From positions 829,501 through 893,500 of the forward strand of contig JALMGJ010000062.1 in NCBI GenBank assembly GCA_023362775.1: a stretch of 64,000 nucleotides of DNA. Direction: 5' to 3'. Under the pieces are notes generated by a model. The model was given only the letters and a program-made list of their open reading frames with translations. It did no database searches and was not told the DNA's origin. Shown piece by piece: positions 42,620 to 52,390 of the stretch; position 1 is the first letter of the stretch, and the number at the start of each line of letters is the position of its first letter. A program made the position numbers and the translations under genes. Source of the stretch: Charina bottae. Lineage: Eukaryota; Chordata; Lepidosauria; Squamata; Charinaidae.

Positions 42620-42965
42620 ACACGAGTCCAGAACATAAGAGGTGGTCATTCCACTATTCTCTGCTCTGGTCAGGTCCCACTTGGAGTCCTGTCTCCAGTT
42701 CTGGACCTCACCATTCCAACTGGAGAAGGTTCAGAGAAGGACTATGAAGATGGTGAAGAAAACTACGATCCATGTGGAACCATTGAAGGATCTGGAGATG
42801 TTTGGCCTACAGAAAAGATGACCGAGTCTTCAAATGTCTAAAATGACAAAGGAGGAGGTTCAGGCTAGAGATCAGGAAGAACTTACTGACAATTTGAGTC
42901 ATCGGCCAGGGGAACAGGCTGACACATGAAGGGATGAATCTTGTAGGACTTCAAAGCAAAGGCTG
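42620..42965 (+). mobile_element. Old amniote-wide dispersed repeat, upstream part
   Basis: TCTCTGCTCTGGTCAGGTCC, then TCTCCAGTTCTGGACCTCAC, AGAGAAGGACTATGAAGATG, AGATCAGGAAGAACTTACTG and GACTTCAAAGCAAAGGCTGG, is the standard series of blocks in a repeat very common in reptiles and birds. Its terminal part is at 34735. Internal deletions and many substitutions indicate age. Confidence 0.6.
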
Positions 42966-43567
42966 GGTTTGGGAAATGGTATTCCTCCTCGATTATCAAT
43001 CGAGAATGTCCTGTTTCTTTCTCAGCTTCTCAGTGAAATGGAAATCCATTTTTCCTTCCCATTTGTGCCTGTACCTTCCACATCTCATTGTTCAGGATTC
43101 TCCATCCTTTTTAGGGTTTCAGCTCACTCTTCTCCAACCTGCATGAAAATCTCCCTTCCCAAAGGGCAAGTTATGTGACCCACTTCCCTTGGCCTTTACT
43201 CATTCTCTTGAACTTCAGTGTTGCATCTTTGCTTTCACCCCAGGGACCTCTAGCCCACCAACCAATTCCTCCTTCTTGGTCAGGATGAGGTCTAGGACAC
43301 CTGTCCCCTTGGTTCTTTCGCAACCTTGTGACCAACGAAATGGTCCTCAAGAGAGACAAGAAATCTCTTGGATCCTCGCTCCTTGTTGCGTTCTTTTCCA
43401 GCAGATCTTGGGGACGTTGAAATCTCCCATTCCCATGATCACTCGAGAGGATGTGTAGAGTTTAGAAAAGTCCACATTCTCTGGTGGCCTGTTGAACCTC
43501 CACCATGGCCTCTGTTCCATCCTTTTCATCTCATGAGGACTTTCTTCCTCACCGTCTTTTCTCTCCT
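42966..43567. other. Unassigned non-coding stretch
   Basis: Nothing supported; two short open frames overlap on opposite strands. Confidence 0.4.
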
Positions 43568-43988
43568 TCTACTTTGGACCGTTAATTTAACACCGGTCCA
43601 AATTTACAATGGCCTCGGGAAAAGTGCTTTACGACCGGTACTCACATTTACAACTGTCACAAACCATCGCACCACCCCTGCAGTCATGTGATCGCAATTC
43701 GGGGACTTGGCAGCCGGCTCGCATTTACGACCAGTTGCAGCATTCCGTGGTCACATGATCGTGATTTGCAACCTTTTTTGCCGGTTTCTGGCAAAAAATG
43801 TCCATTAGGGGAAGCTGGATTCACTTAACAACTGTGGTGATTTGCACAATGACCCATGATTCGCTTAACGACCATCATAAAAATGGTTGTAAAATCGGGT
43901 CCGGTCACGTGGTGACTCACTTAATGACCACACTGCTTGACAACCAGTTTCCCGGTCCCTATTGTGGTCATTAAGTGAGGACTACCTG
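43568..43988 (-). mobile_element. Tigger-like DNA transposon, copy 1 (one end lost)
   Basis: Minus-strand reading starts CAGGTAGTCCTCACTTAATG at 43988 next to TA and continues through the internal blocks shared with copies at 47459, 50816 and 53851 (GACCACAATxGGGACCGG, GTTAAGTGAATC repeats, GATCATGTGACC, AAATGTGAGTACCGGTCGTA). The far terminus is degraded. CAG...CTG ends with TA duplications suggest Tc1/mariner (Tigger/pogo) affinity; no transposase is encoded. Confidence 0.7.
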
Positions 43989-43990
43989 TA

Positions 43991-45841
43991 TAATAGCTTG
44001 GATTCCCTCAACGTGGATGCTGGAAAATCCTCACACTTTCACAAGGTTAATAAAGAGACAAAAGATTATGAAATTACAAATGCTTGGTTTCCCTTTAAGC
44101 AGTCACTAAGCCGCTGTGATGTGTTGGTGCCACATTACAATTACTTGCAGCCGCAGGAAGGAAACCAGCTGTCCCCTTGGCACGGACGCTGTCTTGTTTG
44201 AGTGGGCATTCAGTCACTTTCTCTCCTGCATTACAATGCGGTCACTTAGACTGGGACGCTCCAATGCCAAGTATTAATGGACGTGTGGTGAACCTCTTGG
44301 TCATTTCGGCAGCGTCACAATCACGTCTGACATATTTAGGGCAGGGAATCTCTGCGATAGGAAGAGATAAAGTCTAGGAGAGTTGATAAATTCATCCATG
44401 CCGGTCCTTCCCGGGTCTCAAACAGCTTCTTGTGCTTTCCAAAATTTGGAATGATCTCCGATTATCAATTCCTGTGATGCTTGATGCCCAAACATGAACG
44501 TTATTGAAATGGGTTGCCCCGAAATGCAGTTTTGCGTGAGGGGAGTTCAATCAGAAATGCTCATTATTTTTAAAAACTGAAATCTATTTATTTGAAAATG
44601 TTGCTTTCAACCAAGAACTTTATTTTGAGGTTCAGGGAAGATTGCTAACGGAAAAAAAATACTTGCACTCCAATTTGTCTATTTTTGCTAGAGCTCCAGA
44701 GCAGTTTGGTGCATTTATAGATGTGTGAAATTGAGCTATAAATTAAGAAACATTCATATATTGTCATATACTGTATACAAGCTTCTTTTTTCGTCCCTCT
44801 GTATCTGCCTATGGATTTTATTTGATTTGAAACAAAAGATAGATGTTATGTTTTGCCTTCCCCAAAATGAAAGAGCCATATTTTTCTTCTCTTGTCTTCC
44901 CAACAAAACAATTTAGGAGAATTTCGGTCATCTAATCTGGTATAATCTAGTGATTAAGCTATTAGAATCCTCTATATATGGCTCTACAAATCGATAGAAT
45001 AAATACATAATTTTAAAATATCCAATTTATATGCTTTCAGATAATTATCATATTCATGTAATACACAAAAAGTATTGCTTTCAAAGCCAACACAAACACA
45101 ATTTATTTAGTTTGAAATAATAACGATGATAATAACATTGACTGATGAACAGTTCTTTCTTACCAACTTGAAAATGTATAAACTTTTTTGCAAGCCTTGG
45201 ATTTAATATTAGAATAACCTTTGTATGGATTCTGGAAGAACCCTTCTTTATTCTTTAGTTAGCTTTCTTGAAGGAGCAACTGAAAACTTTATTTTAGCTC
45301 ACTGCTACTTAACCATCTGGGGTGTGTGTGTGTGTTGCCTCTGTTAAAGATTGATATGATTTTTTTGACATTTTTGTGACCTTTTTCTTCTTGAATATGA
45401 ACCATTGTATTGTTGGAAAACCTGGATAGCTACTTCTACTGGTGAAGTTTGAGCTGGAATTTTCAATTCCAGCGCTATTTGGTTTAAATTGAATATTCCA
45501 GTCGAATTGGCAAATGGATTTAGTGTGTGCAACGAAATGAGATTTCTATATCCCGTTTGAAGTTCAGTGGGATTTTTCTCATGCCCGCACGGGGTCTTCC
45601 AAGCAAACCAATTCAACGGCTGGAATCCCAAGTTTGAATCAAGATAAAATGGAATTGATTCCTCCTATCAAATTGATGCATTTGACTTGCCCATCCAGTT
45701 GGTGGGAAAACCAGGGCTTTCCACAAGACTCAAATTCCTTGGTTTGATAATCTCTTAAAGTCAGGATCAGCATGAAGCTCAAATGTTCAGGAAGATGCTT
45801 AAGCCAGCTTTGTTGATCTGCTAGCTGGCTGTGGGATAGAT
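43991..45841. other. AT-rich unassigned stretch, candidate conserved non-coding DNA
   Basis: 44400-45300 is AT-rich, free of recognisable repeats and of normal complexity. A short (GT)6 lies at about 45320. No coding frame is convincing. Confidence 0.4.
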
Positions 45842-45852
45842 AAAGAAACGTA

Positions 45853-46021
45853 TGGAGTCCTTGGTGCTCTCTGAGCTTGGTTGTTTGCAAACCCCACCAT
45901 CCCTCACACTGATGATGTTCCCTAGTTGGGTAATGAAACGTCTGCAAGCAAACCGCCAAGCTCAGAGAGCACCAAGGACTCCACGGTTCAACCGTGAGCT
46001 ACAGAGATTCTCTTCTATTGG
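45853..46021 (+). mobile_element. Penelope-like family B inverted dimer
   Basis: The left arm TGGAGTCCTTGGTGCTCTCT (45853 on) and right arm AGAGAGCACCAAGGACTCCA are inverted. Only the right arm continues into an extension of about 34-38 nt ending TCTCTTCTATTGG. Imperfect flanking repeats AAAGAAACGTA (45842-45852) and AAAGAAGCATA (46022-46032) match at 9 of 11 positions. Between the arms lies the core CTGATGA...GAAACGTC. A longer family B copy is at 52391-52860. Confidence 0.62.
45909..45943 (+). ncRNA. Hammerhead-like core in family B dimer
   Basis: CTGATGA (45909-45915), one T, a stem II GTTCCC-TAGTTG-GGTAAT with one mismatch, GAAA (45935-45938) and CGTC with a GUC-type cleavage position after 45942. 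The conserved core nucleotides are all present. Stem I has only two possible pairs here, so this copy is probably inactive. Confidence 0.4.
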
Positions 46022-46061
46022 AAAGAAGCATAGGTCAACTTTGAAATGCCTTTACTGAATT

Positions 46062-46869
46062 ATGTCTATGAAGGTTCTCAGTCATCCAGGTGGAATTGTC
46101 TGTAGCTTGAATCATGTCAACTGGATTTCTATTTTCTTAGTGGAAACGTTTCGCTCCTTATCCAAGGAGCTTCTTCAGTCTGAGCAAAGTTGGTAAGGGA
46201 ATCCTAAATATGTTCCTAGGTAGCTGTGTGACCTTACACCTGGGGCTAGGTCATGGTTATATTGAGATGTAATTTTTAAGTCCTTTTATCATCTAATGGA
46301 GGGTCGTTAAAATCACCATGCTGCTGTTGAGCTTCTGAAATGGTCTTAATCTTCCTAGGCACAGAAGACAACACGGGGAGGAAGATGGGGGAAAGATTGT
46401 GCCTGAGGCCCCCACCTCTATTCAAGGAAGGATTTTCCAAGTTGGCATAAATGGATTCCTAAATGGAATAAAATAAATAAATAAATGGATTCTTGAGAGA
46501 GGGGTCAAGGAATCCATTTATGCCAACTTGGAAAATCCTTCCTTGAATAGAGGTGGGGGCCTCAGGCACAATCTTTCCCCCATCTTCCTCCCCGTGTTGT
46601 CTTCTGTGCCTAGGAAGATTAAGACCATTTCAGAAGCTCAACAGCAGCATGGTGATTTTAACGACCCTCCATTAGATGATAAAAGGACTTAAAAATTACA
46701 TCTCAATATAACCATGACCTAGCCCCAGGTGTAAGGTCACACAGCTACCTAGGAACATATTTAGGATTCCCTTACCAACTTTGCTCAGACTGAAGAAGCT
46801 CCTTGGATAAGGAGCGAAACGTTTCCACTAAGAAAATAGAAATCCAGTTGACATGATTCAAGCTACAGA
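46062..46869. mobile_element. Penelope-like family A inverted dimer, 12-bp TSD, 34-nt extension
   Basis: The exact duplication CTTTACTGAATT (46050-46061 and 46870-46881) brackets 808 bp. Arms of about 370 bp are inverted around a short AT-rich spacer (about 46455-46508, with AATAAATAAATAAATGG). The left arm alone has the 34-nt extension at 46065-46098 (TCTATGAAGGTTCTCAGTCA...), the same length as in the 40456 insertion. Arms extend further inward than in that copy (to TTCCAAGTTGGCATAAATGG). Hammerhead-like cores lie on the minus strand at 46147-46178 and the plus strand at 46790-46823. Confidence 0.84.
46790..46823 (+). ncRNA. Hammerhead-like core in family A dimer, right arm
   Basis: CTGAAGA (46790-46796) fits CUGANGA. 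One A follows, then a perfect 7-bp hairpin GCTCCTT-GGAT-AAGGAGC, then GAAACGTT. The self-complementary ACGT after GAA could only pair as a two-base stem III or between two molecules. Possible stem I: CTCAG just before the core with CTGAG after TTTCCA, giving 5 bp beyond an internal loop. Same core in the left arm and at 4254-4285, 36407-36439 and 40537-40569. Confidence 0.5.
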
Positions 46870-46881
46870 CTTTACTGAATT

Positions 46882-47456
46882 CCAGTCCATTTCAGACCAA
46901 CAAATTCCACAGGTGTCCACAGGTAAGGGACAATGTCATTTGCCAATGACATCAGAGGAACACAGCATCATCGCAACTTCTACCAGTTGCCTATGGCAAA
47001 CCCTTTCAAGGTGGTCAAGACAGCATCTCACATCGCATATAACGAGCTTTCAAAACAGTAATGTCCTCGGATGACGTCTGGCATTCCACAGAAGCCCAGT
47101 GATTGTTCTCCATGACATATTTGGCCGTGGTCAAGCTTAATCATCGTTTTGACCCAATTTGACGGTGGGAGGTCACCTTTCTTCATCATTCTGCAATCTC
47201 CTTGGCTGTCCCCACTTGCTTCACTATCAGAAGCGCATTGCAAAACTTCCAAATGACCACTAGATGTCAGCCAAGGATTTTTTGCCTTCCTCTGCCACCT
47301 TCTGGCGGTCATCTAGTACTTTGATAGCAAACATTTTTCTAGTCTGTTGGATATGGATAGTTGTAAGCATATGCTAATTAGGAGTGGGCTGCATACAGAA
47401 AATAAATAAATAGATAGATAATAGATAAAGTAAAACAAATCCCAAGTGGGAATGCA
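46882..47456. other. Unassigned non-coding stretch
   Basis: No gene or element recognised; a short GATA-like patch lies at about 47410-47425. Confidence 0.4.
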
Positions 47457-47458
47457 TA

Positions 47459-48610
47459 CAGATAGTCCTTCTTTAACGGCCACAATTGGGGCCGGAATTT
47501 CAGTCGCTAAGCAAAGCGGTCATTAAGTGAATCCAACCTGATTTTATTACCTTTTTTGCGGCGGCCATTAAGCGAATCACTGGGGCTGTTAAGTGAATCA
47601 CGTGGTTCCCCATTGGTTTTGCTTGCCAGAAGCCAGCCGGGAAAGTCGAAAATGGCAACCACGGGACCACGGCATGCTGCGATGGTCATAAATGGTCATA
47701 ATTCTCTGCAGTGGTGCAGAGAATGTGATGCAGTGTCCACCCTGTCCCAGTGCCTGGGGGCTGTGAGGGCCTGGATGGGGAACAACAGGCTTCAGCTGAA
47801 CCCTGGTAAGACGGAGTGGCTGTGGATCGATGGCGCCTCGGGATCCAAGGAGTTGTCATCTTTAGATCTGGACGGGGTGGCACTACCCCGTTCAGACTCG
47901 GTGCGGAACCTGGGGGTCCTTCTGGACTCACGACTCCTGCTTGAAGAGCAGGTGGCAGCCGTGGCCAGAAGGGCTTTTGTGCAACTTCGAGTTGTACGCC
48001 AGCTTCGCCCTTTCCTGGACCGAGATGCCCTCCGTACAGTCACTCATGCCCTGGTCATCTCCACAACATGAGGAGGGCATGCTCATAGACAAAAGATTTC
48101 CATCTAGCGGGGTCCAGGAGGCGTGCCTTCTCTGCAACAGCGCCCGCCCTTTGGAATATCTTGCCCCCGGAGCTGAGGCGGGTTTCCTCGCTCCCGACCT
48201 TCCGGAAAGACTTGAAGACCTGGTTCTGCCGCCTTGCGTGGAATGGGAACGCTACTAGTTCCTCCTGGGGGTGGCTGGTGCCATGAAGCCCGCCCTATTA
48301 TTAACATCTAGTCCACTTGGGTTTTATATTTATTTTTATGGATGTTCTAATTTTATATTCATGTTCTTAATTTGTTTTATTGTGAACCGCCCAGAGTCCC
48401 CAGGTTGGGGGGAGATGGGCGGTAATACAAATTTAAATAATAAATAAGAATAAATAAATAAATGCGAAATCGTGCCCAAATCGTGATCACGTGACCATGG
48501 GGACACGCGACGGTCGTAAGTGTGAGGACCGGTCACAAGTCGGTTTTTTCCAGCACTGTCGTAAGTCTGAACCGTCACTAAATTCATGGTTGTTAAGCGA
48601 GAACAACCTG
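47459..48610 (+). mobile_element. Tigger-like DNA transposon, copy 2, split by a CR1 insertion
   Basis: It begins CAGATAGTCCTTCTTTAACG and ends GTTAAGCGAGAACAACCTG, imperfect inverted ends flanked by TA on both sides (47457-47458 and 48611-48612). Removing the CR1 at 47695-48457 and its 7-bp duplication leaves about 375 bp, the same size and block order as copies 3 and 4. It contains GTTAAGTGAATC-type subrepeats and no transposase. Confidence 0.82.
47695..48457 (+). mobile_element. CR1 LINE nested in the Tigger-like element, 7-bp TSD
   Basis: The duplication ATAAATG (47688-47694 and 48458-48464) flanks it. Coding reads SLDLDGVALPRSDSVRNLGV, then LLDSRLLLEEQVAAVARRAF and RVVRQLRPFLDRDALRTVTH, the CR1 ORF2 C-terminal region. 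It is then cut after TGGTCATCTCC by a deletion of roughly 250 bp relative to the CR1 at 26.6 kb, resuming at GAGGGCATGCTC. The 3' end GAACCGCCCAGAGTCCCC...GGGCGGTAATACAAATT with AATAA tail is complete. Confidence 0.92.
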
Positions 48611-48675
48611 TAGAAGCATGGGAAGCCAGCAAGGCTGCAGAGAGCTGTTTGTGCATGGAGTCCTCTTGCACAACT

Positions 48676-49940
48676 TGTTGTTGTTGTTCAGTCGTTTAGT
48701 CGTGTCCGACTCTTCGTGACCTCATGGACCATAGCACGCCAGGCCTTCCTGTCCTCCACTGTCTCTCGGAGTTTACTCAAATTCATATTCATTACATCGG
48801 TGATGCTATCTAACCATCTCATCCTCTGCCATCCCCTTCTCCTTTTGCCTTCAGTCTTTCCCAGCATCAGGGTCTTTTCCAGTGAGTCCTCTCTTCGCAT
48901 TAGGTGGCCAAAGTATTTGAGCTTCAGCTTCAGCATCTGTCCTTCCAATGAGCAGTCAGAGTTGATTTCCTTTAGGATTGACTGGTTTGACCTCCTTGCA
49001 GTCCAAGGGACTCTCAAGAGTCTTCTCCAGCACCACAGTTCAAAAGCATCAATTCTTCAGTGCTCAGCCTTCCTTATGGTCCAACTCTCACAGCCATACA
49101 TTACTACTGGGAAAACCATAGCTTTAACTATACGGACCTTCGTCGGCAAGGTGATGTCTCTGCTTTTTAATATGCTGTCTAGGTTTGCCATAGCTTTCCT
49201 CCCAAGGAGCAAGCGTCTTTTAATTTCATGGCTGCAGTCACCGTCTGCGGTGATCTTAGAGCCCAAGAAAATAAAATCTGTCACTGCTTCCATTTCTTCC
49301 CCTTCTATTTGCCAGGAAGAGATGGGACCAGATGCCATGATCTGGGGTTTTTTAATGTTGAGTTTCAAGCCAGCTTTTGCACTCTCCTCTTTCACCCTCA
49401 TCAAGAGGCTCTTTAGTTCCTCTTCACTTTCTGCCATTAGGGTGGTATCGTCTGCATATCTGAGGTTGTTGACATTTCTCCCGGCAATCTTAACTCCAGC
49501 TTGTAATTCATCCAGCCCGGCATTTCTCATGATGTACTCTGCATATAAGTTAAATAAGCAGGGTGATAATATACAGCCTTGTCGTACTCCTTTCCCAATT
49601 TTGAACCAGTCGGTTGTTCCATGTCCGGTTCTAACTGTTGCTTCTTGACCCGCATACAGGTTTCTCAGGAGACAGGTAAGGTGGTCTGGTACTCCCATCT
49701 CTTTAAGACTTTGCCACAGTTTGTTGTGATCCACACAATCAAAGGCTTTAGCGTAGTCAATGAAGCAGAAGTAGATGTTTTTCTGGAACTCTCTTGCTTT
49801 TTCCATAATCCAGCGAATGTTGGCAATCTGATCTCTAGTTCCTCTGCCTCTTCGAAACCCAGCTTGAAATTCTGGTAGTTCTCGCACAACTACACAACCC
49901 CAAATTTCTCTTCTTCTGTGCATGGCATTTCTCTTTCATA
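48676..49940 (-). mobile_element. Bov-B (RTE) LINE, reverse transcriptase C-terminal two-thirds and 3' end
   Basis: The minus-strand frame from 49923 encodes reverse transcriptase with FIDYAKAFDCVDHNKLW (about residues 54-70), GVRQGCILSPCLFNLY (112-127) and the catalytic YADD (156-159). It continues through FLGSKITADGDCSHEIKRRL to a premature TGA at codon 289 (plus 49057-49059). The same frame then reopens (AFELWCWRRLLRVPW, then KLKLKYFGHLMRREDSLEK, to TKSRTRLND stop at 48688), so one in-frame stop separates the halves. The 3' tail on the minus strand is AGTCGGACACGACTAAACGA followed by CAAC repeats. The N-terminal endonuclease is missing (5' truncation near 49940). A short possible duplication ACAACT is inconclusive. 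Confidence 0.95.
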
Positions 49941-50468
49941 GATGAGAATGAGAACAACTAGGAGGGGGGGGGGAAATGCAGGAGTCCTTTTCAATATGCC
50001 ATGGGAGAGTTTGGAGAAAGGCCAGTGTCAAGGAGAAAGCCAAGGTCACGCCAGAGGGCAATAGCAGACACACAGCGTGAACACAATTCCCAAGGGCCCG
50101 GGCTCACATGTGTCTGAGAAATTGTTTTCCATTAAAACCACATCTGTTAACACAAGCGAGATGAATGTGGGGATGATTGTTTCCACCTTGTGTTAGCAAA
50201 ACACATTAGCAAAAAACAAAGCCATCTGCCTTTTAAAGAAAAAGAGACAAACAATGTGATTTATTATTCATTATGACCAGAACTTAATTGATGGAAAAAT
50301 CATTGTGATAAAACATCTTTTCTGGGAGGGAAGAGAAGAGACACCAAAATATTTGGGGATTCGAAGAGGCTGGGAGATTCAATGTTTTGCTTGCTCATTT
50401 GCATATATTTATGCAGAGATGGTCTAGAGAGACATCAAAGCAGCCAAGCTGGGCCTTCTGAGGATCTG
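49941..50468. other. Unassigned stretch, candidate conserved non-coding DNA
   Basis: 50090-50340 is repeat-free, AT-rich and without long homopolymers (for example TTGTTTTCCATTAAAACCAC, ACAATGTGATTTATTATTCA). This is the texture of conserved non-coding sequence, though comparison is needed. Confidence 0.35.
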
Positions 50469-50480
50469 CCTCAACAGGTA

Positions 50481-50809
50481 AAAAAAAAGGTAAAGGTACC
50501 CCCTGCACATTTGTGCAGTCGTGTCCGACTCTAGGGGCCGGTGCTCATCTCCGTTTGTTAGCCGAAGAGCCAGCGTTGTCCGAAGACACTTCCACGGTCA
50601 TGTGGCCGCATGACGCCGCGGAACGCTGTTACCTTCCCACCGAAGTGGTACCTATTAATCTACTTGCATTTACATGCTTTCGAATTGCTAGGTTGGCAAG
50701 AGCTGGAGCTAGTGCAGGAGCTCACTCTGCACGCAGGGCTAGGGATTCGAACCTCCGAACTTGCGATCTTCCAATCGACAAGCCTGGCGTCTTACCCGCT
50801 GAGCCACCA
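50481..50809 (-). mobile_element. tRNA-derived SINE, copy 5, 12-bp TSD
   Basis: Full-length minus-strand copy flanked by the exact duplication CCTCAACAGGTA (50469-50480 and 50810-50821). The insertion point straddles the left end of the Tigger-like copy 3, so the first bases of that transposon (CAGGTA) are present twice. Confidence 0.95.
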
Positions 50810-50815
50810 CCTCAA

Positions 50816-51510
50816 CAGGTAGTCCTCGCTTAATGACCACAATTGGGACTGGAATTTTGGTTGCTAAGTGAAGCGGTTGTTATGTGAATCACTGAGGGTG
50901 TTAAGTGAATCACAAATCACACAGTTTCCCATTGATTTTGCTTGCCAGAAGCTGGCCGAGAAGGTTGAAAATGGCAATCACATGACCACGGGATGCTGCG
51001 ATCGTCATAAATGCAAACCAGTTGCCAAGCGCCCAAATTGTGATCATGTGACCGCAGAGACGCTGCAATGGTAATAAGTGTAAGGACCGGTTGTGCGTTG
51101 GTTTTTTAGCACCGTTGTAAGTCCGAACCATCACTAAACAAATGGTTGTTAAGCGAGGTAAAGGTAAAGGTTCCCCCCGCACATTTGTGCAGTCGTGTCC
51201 AACTCTAGGGGCCGGTGCTCATCTCCGTTTCTTAGCCAAAGAGCCAGCGTTGTCCGAAGACGCTTCCGCGGTCATGTGGCCAGCATGATGCATGCAGAAT
51301 GCTGTTACCTACCCACCAAAGTGGTACCTATTCATCTACTTGCATTTGCATGCTTTCAAATTGCTAGGTTGGCAAGAGCTGGGGCAAGTGCGGGAGCTCA
51401 CTCCGTCACACGCGGCTAGGGATTTGAACCTCCGAACTTGCGATCATCCAATCAACAAGCCTGGCTTCTTACCCGCTGAGCCACCACGCCCGTTAAGCGA
51501 GGACTACCTG
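50816..51510 (+). mobile_element. Tigger-like DNA transposon, copy 3, split by a SINE
   Basis: It begins CAGGTAGTCCTCGCTTAATG and ends TTAAGCGAGGACTACCTG, a near-perfect inverted terminal repeat of about 17 bp; TA follows the right end. Without the SINE at 51159-51491 it is about 350 bp. Internal blocks match copies 1, 2 and 4. Confidence 0.88.
51159..51491 (-). mobile_element. tRNA-derived SINE, copy 6, nested, 11-bp TSD
   Basis: Full-length minus-strand copy with the exact duplication GTTAAGCGAGG (51148-51158 and 51492-51502), which lies within the right inverted repeat of the Tigger-like host. The SINE is therefore younger than that transposon. Confidence 0.96.
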
Positions 51511-51512
51511 TA

Positions 51513-51904
51513 TTTTCCTCATGTAACACTCTTTGCAGACAGCCCCTTTCAAATGCTTTGCACAACCCAACAGAATAGCCGTGAAATGCCCAGGATAATC
51601 TGCAACATGAAGGGAGAGTTCACGTTTTGAGATTCAATTCCCCTCCCCATTGCTTGGTATAAGTGCACCAGCCAAAACTGCTCCCTGTTAACCATGATGT
51701 GTTTCTCTGCCCAGCCAGGCGCCTTTGTGCTTTGCTCAGAGGAGAAGGCGCTTTAGGCCTAACGGCTTTTGTATGCTTTTCAACTTGGACAAATCAGACC
51801 TACGGCCTTCAAACTGCAGGTTTTACAGCTACACCAGTAGGCTAAATGTGGGGAATATCTGGCTCTTACTCTGAGATTGCCTTCTTTTTATAAGATTGCT
51901 GGTC
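51513..51904. other. Unassigned non-coding stretch
   Basis: Nothing recognised. Confidence 0.4.
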
Positions 51905-52150
51905 CCATTCCAGTAAGACCTGTAGACCAATGCAGTGTAATGGCAAAGATGTTGAACCAGGACCAGTAAACCTTGGTTCAGATCCACCTTTAGCCATGGA
52001 AACTCAATAGGTGACTTTGGGCTAGGCATTTTGTCTCATCCCAGCCTACCTTAGAGGGCTGTTGTGGAGATAAAATGAAGGGAGAAGCCCATGTAAGCTG
52101 CTTGGGCTCCTGGAGAAAAGAAGGGATATAATACTAAAAATAAAATCAAT
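51905..52150 (+). mobile_element. Older tRNA-derived SINE of a second family
   Basis: GCAGTGTAATGGCAAAGATG and GGTTCAGATCCACC are decayed A- and B-box regions. ACTTTGGGCTAGGCATTTTG, GAGGGCTGTTGTGGAGATAA and GTAAGCTGCTTGGGCTCC...GGGATATAA then give the usual CORE/L2-type body and 3' end of a common reptile SINE. It is clearly different from the seven-copy SINE. Confidence 0.7.
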
Positions 52151-52262
52151 CACAACAACGTGGATAATTCCTAGGTACTTTGCTGGAACTTGAATTTCCA
52201 AACGACACCAGTCAAATGTGTAATTATTTTTGTTGGTTCTTTGTACTGTGTTATTCCTTGAT

Positions 52263-52265
<3 letters not shown>

Positions 52266-52311
<46 letters not shown>
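52266..52311. repeat. ATC microsatellite
   Basis: About 15 uninterrupted ATC/CAT units. Confidence 0.97.
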
Positions 52312-52390
52312 TCTACATACTCAGAAAATACTCTGTGATGAATAGAAAATAAGAATAAGAACTCACAATTATGGATTTGAGCAGCTTTAT

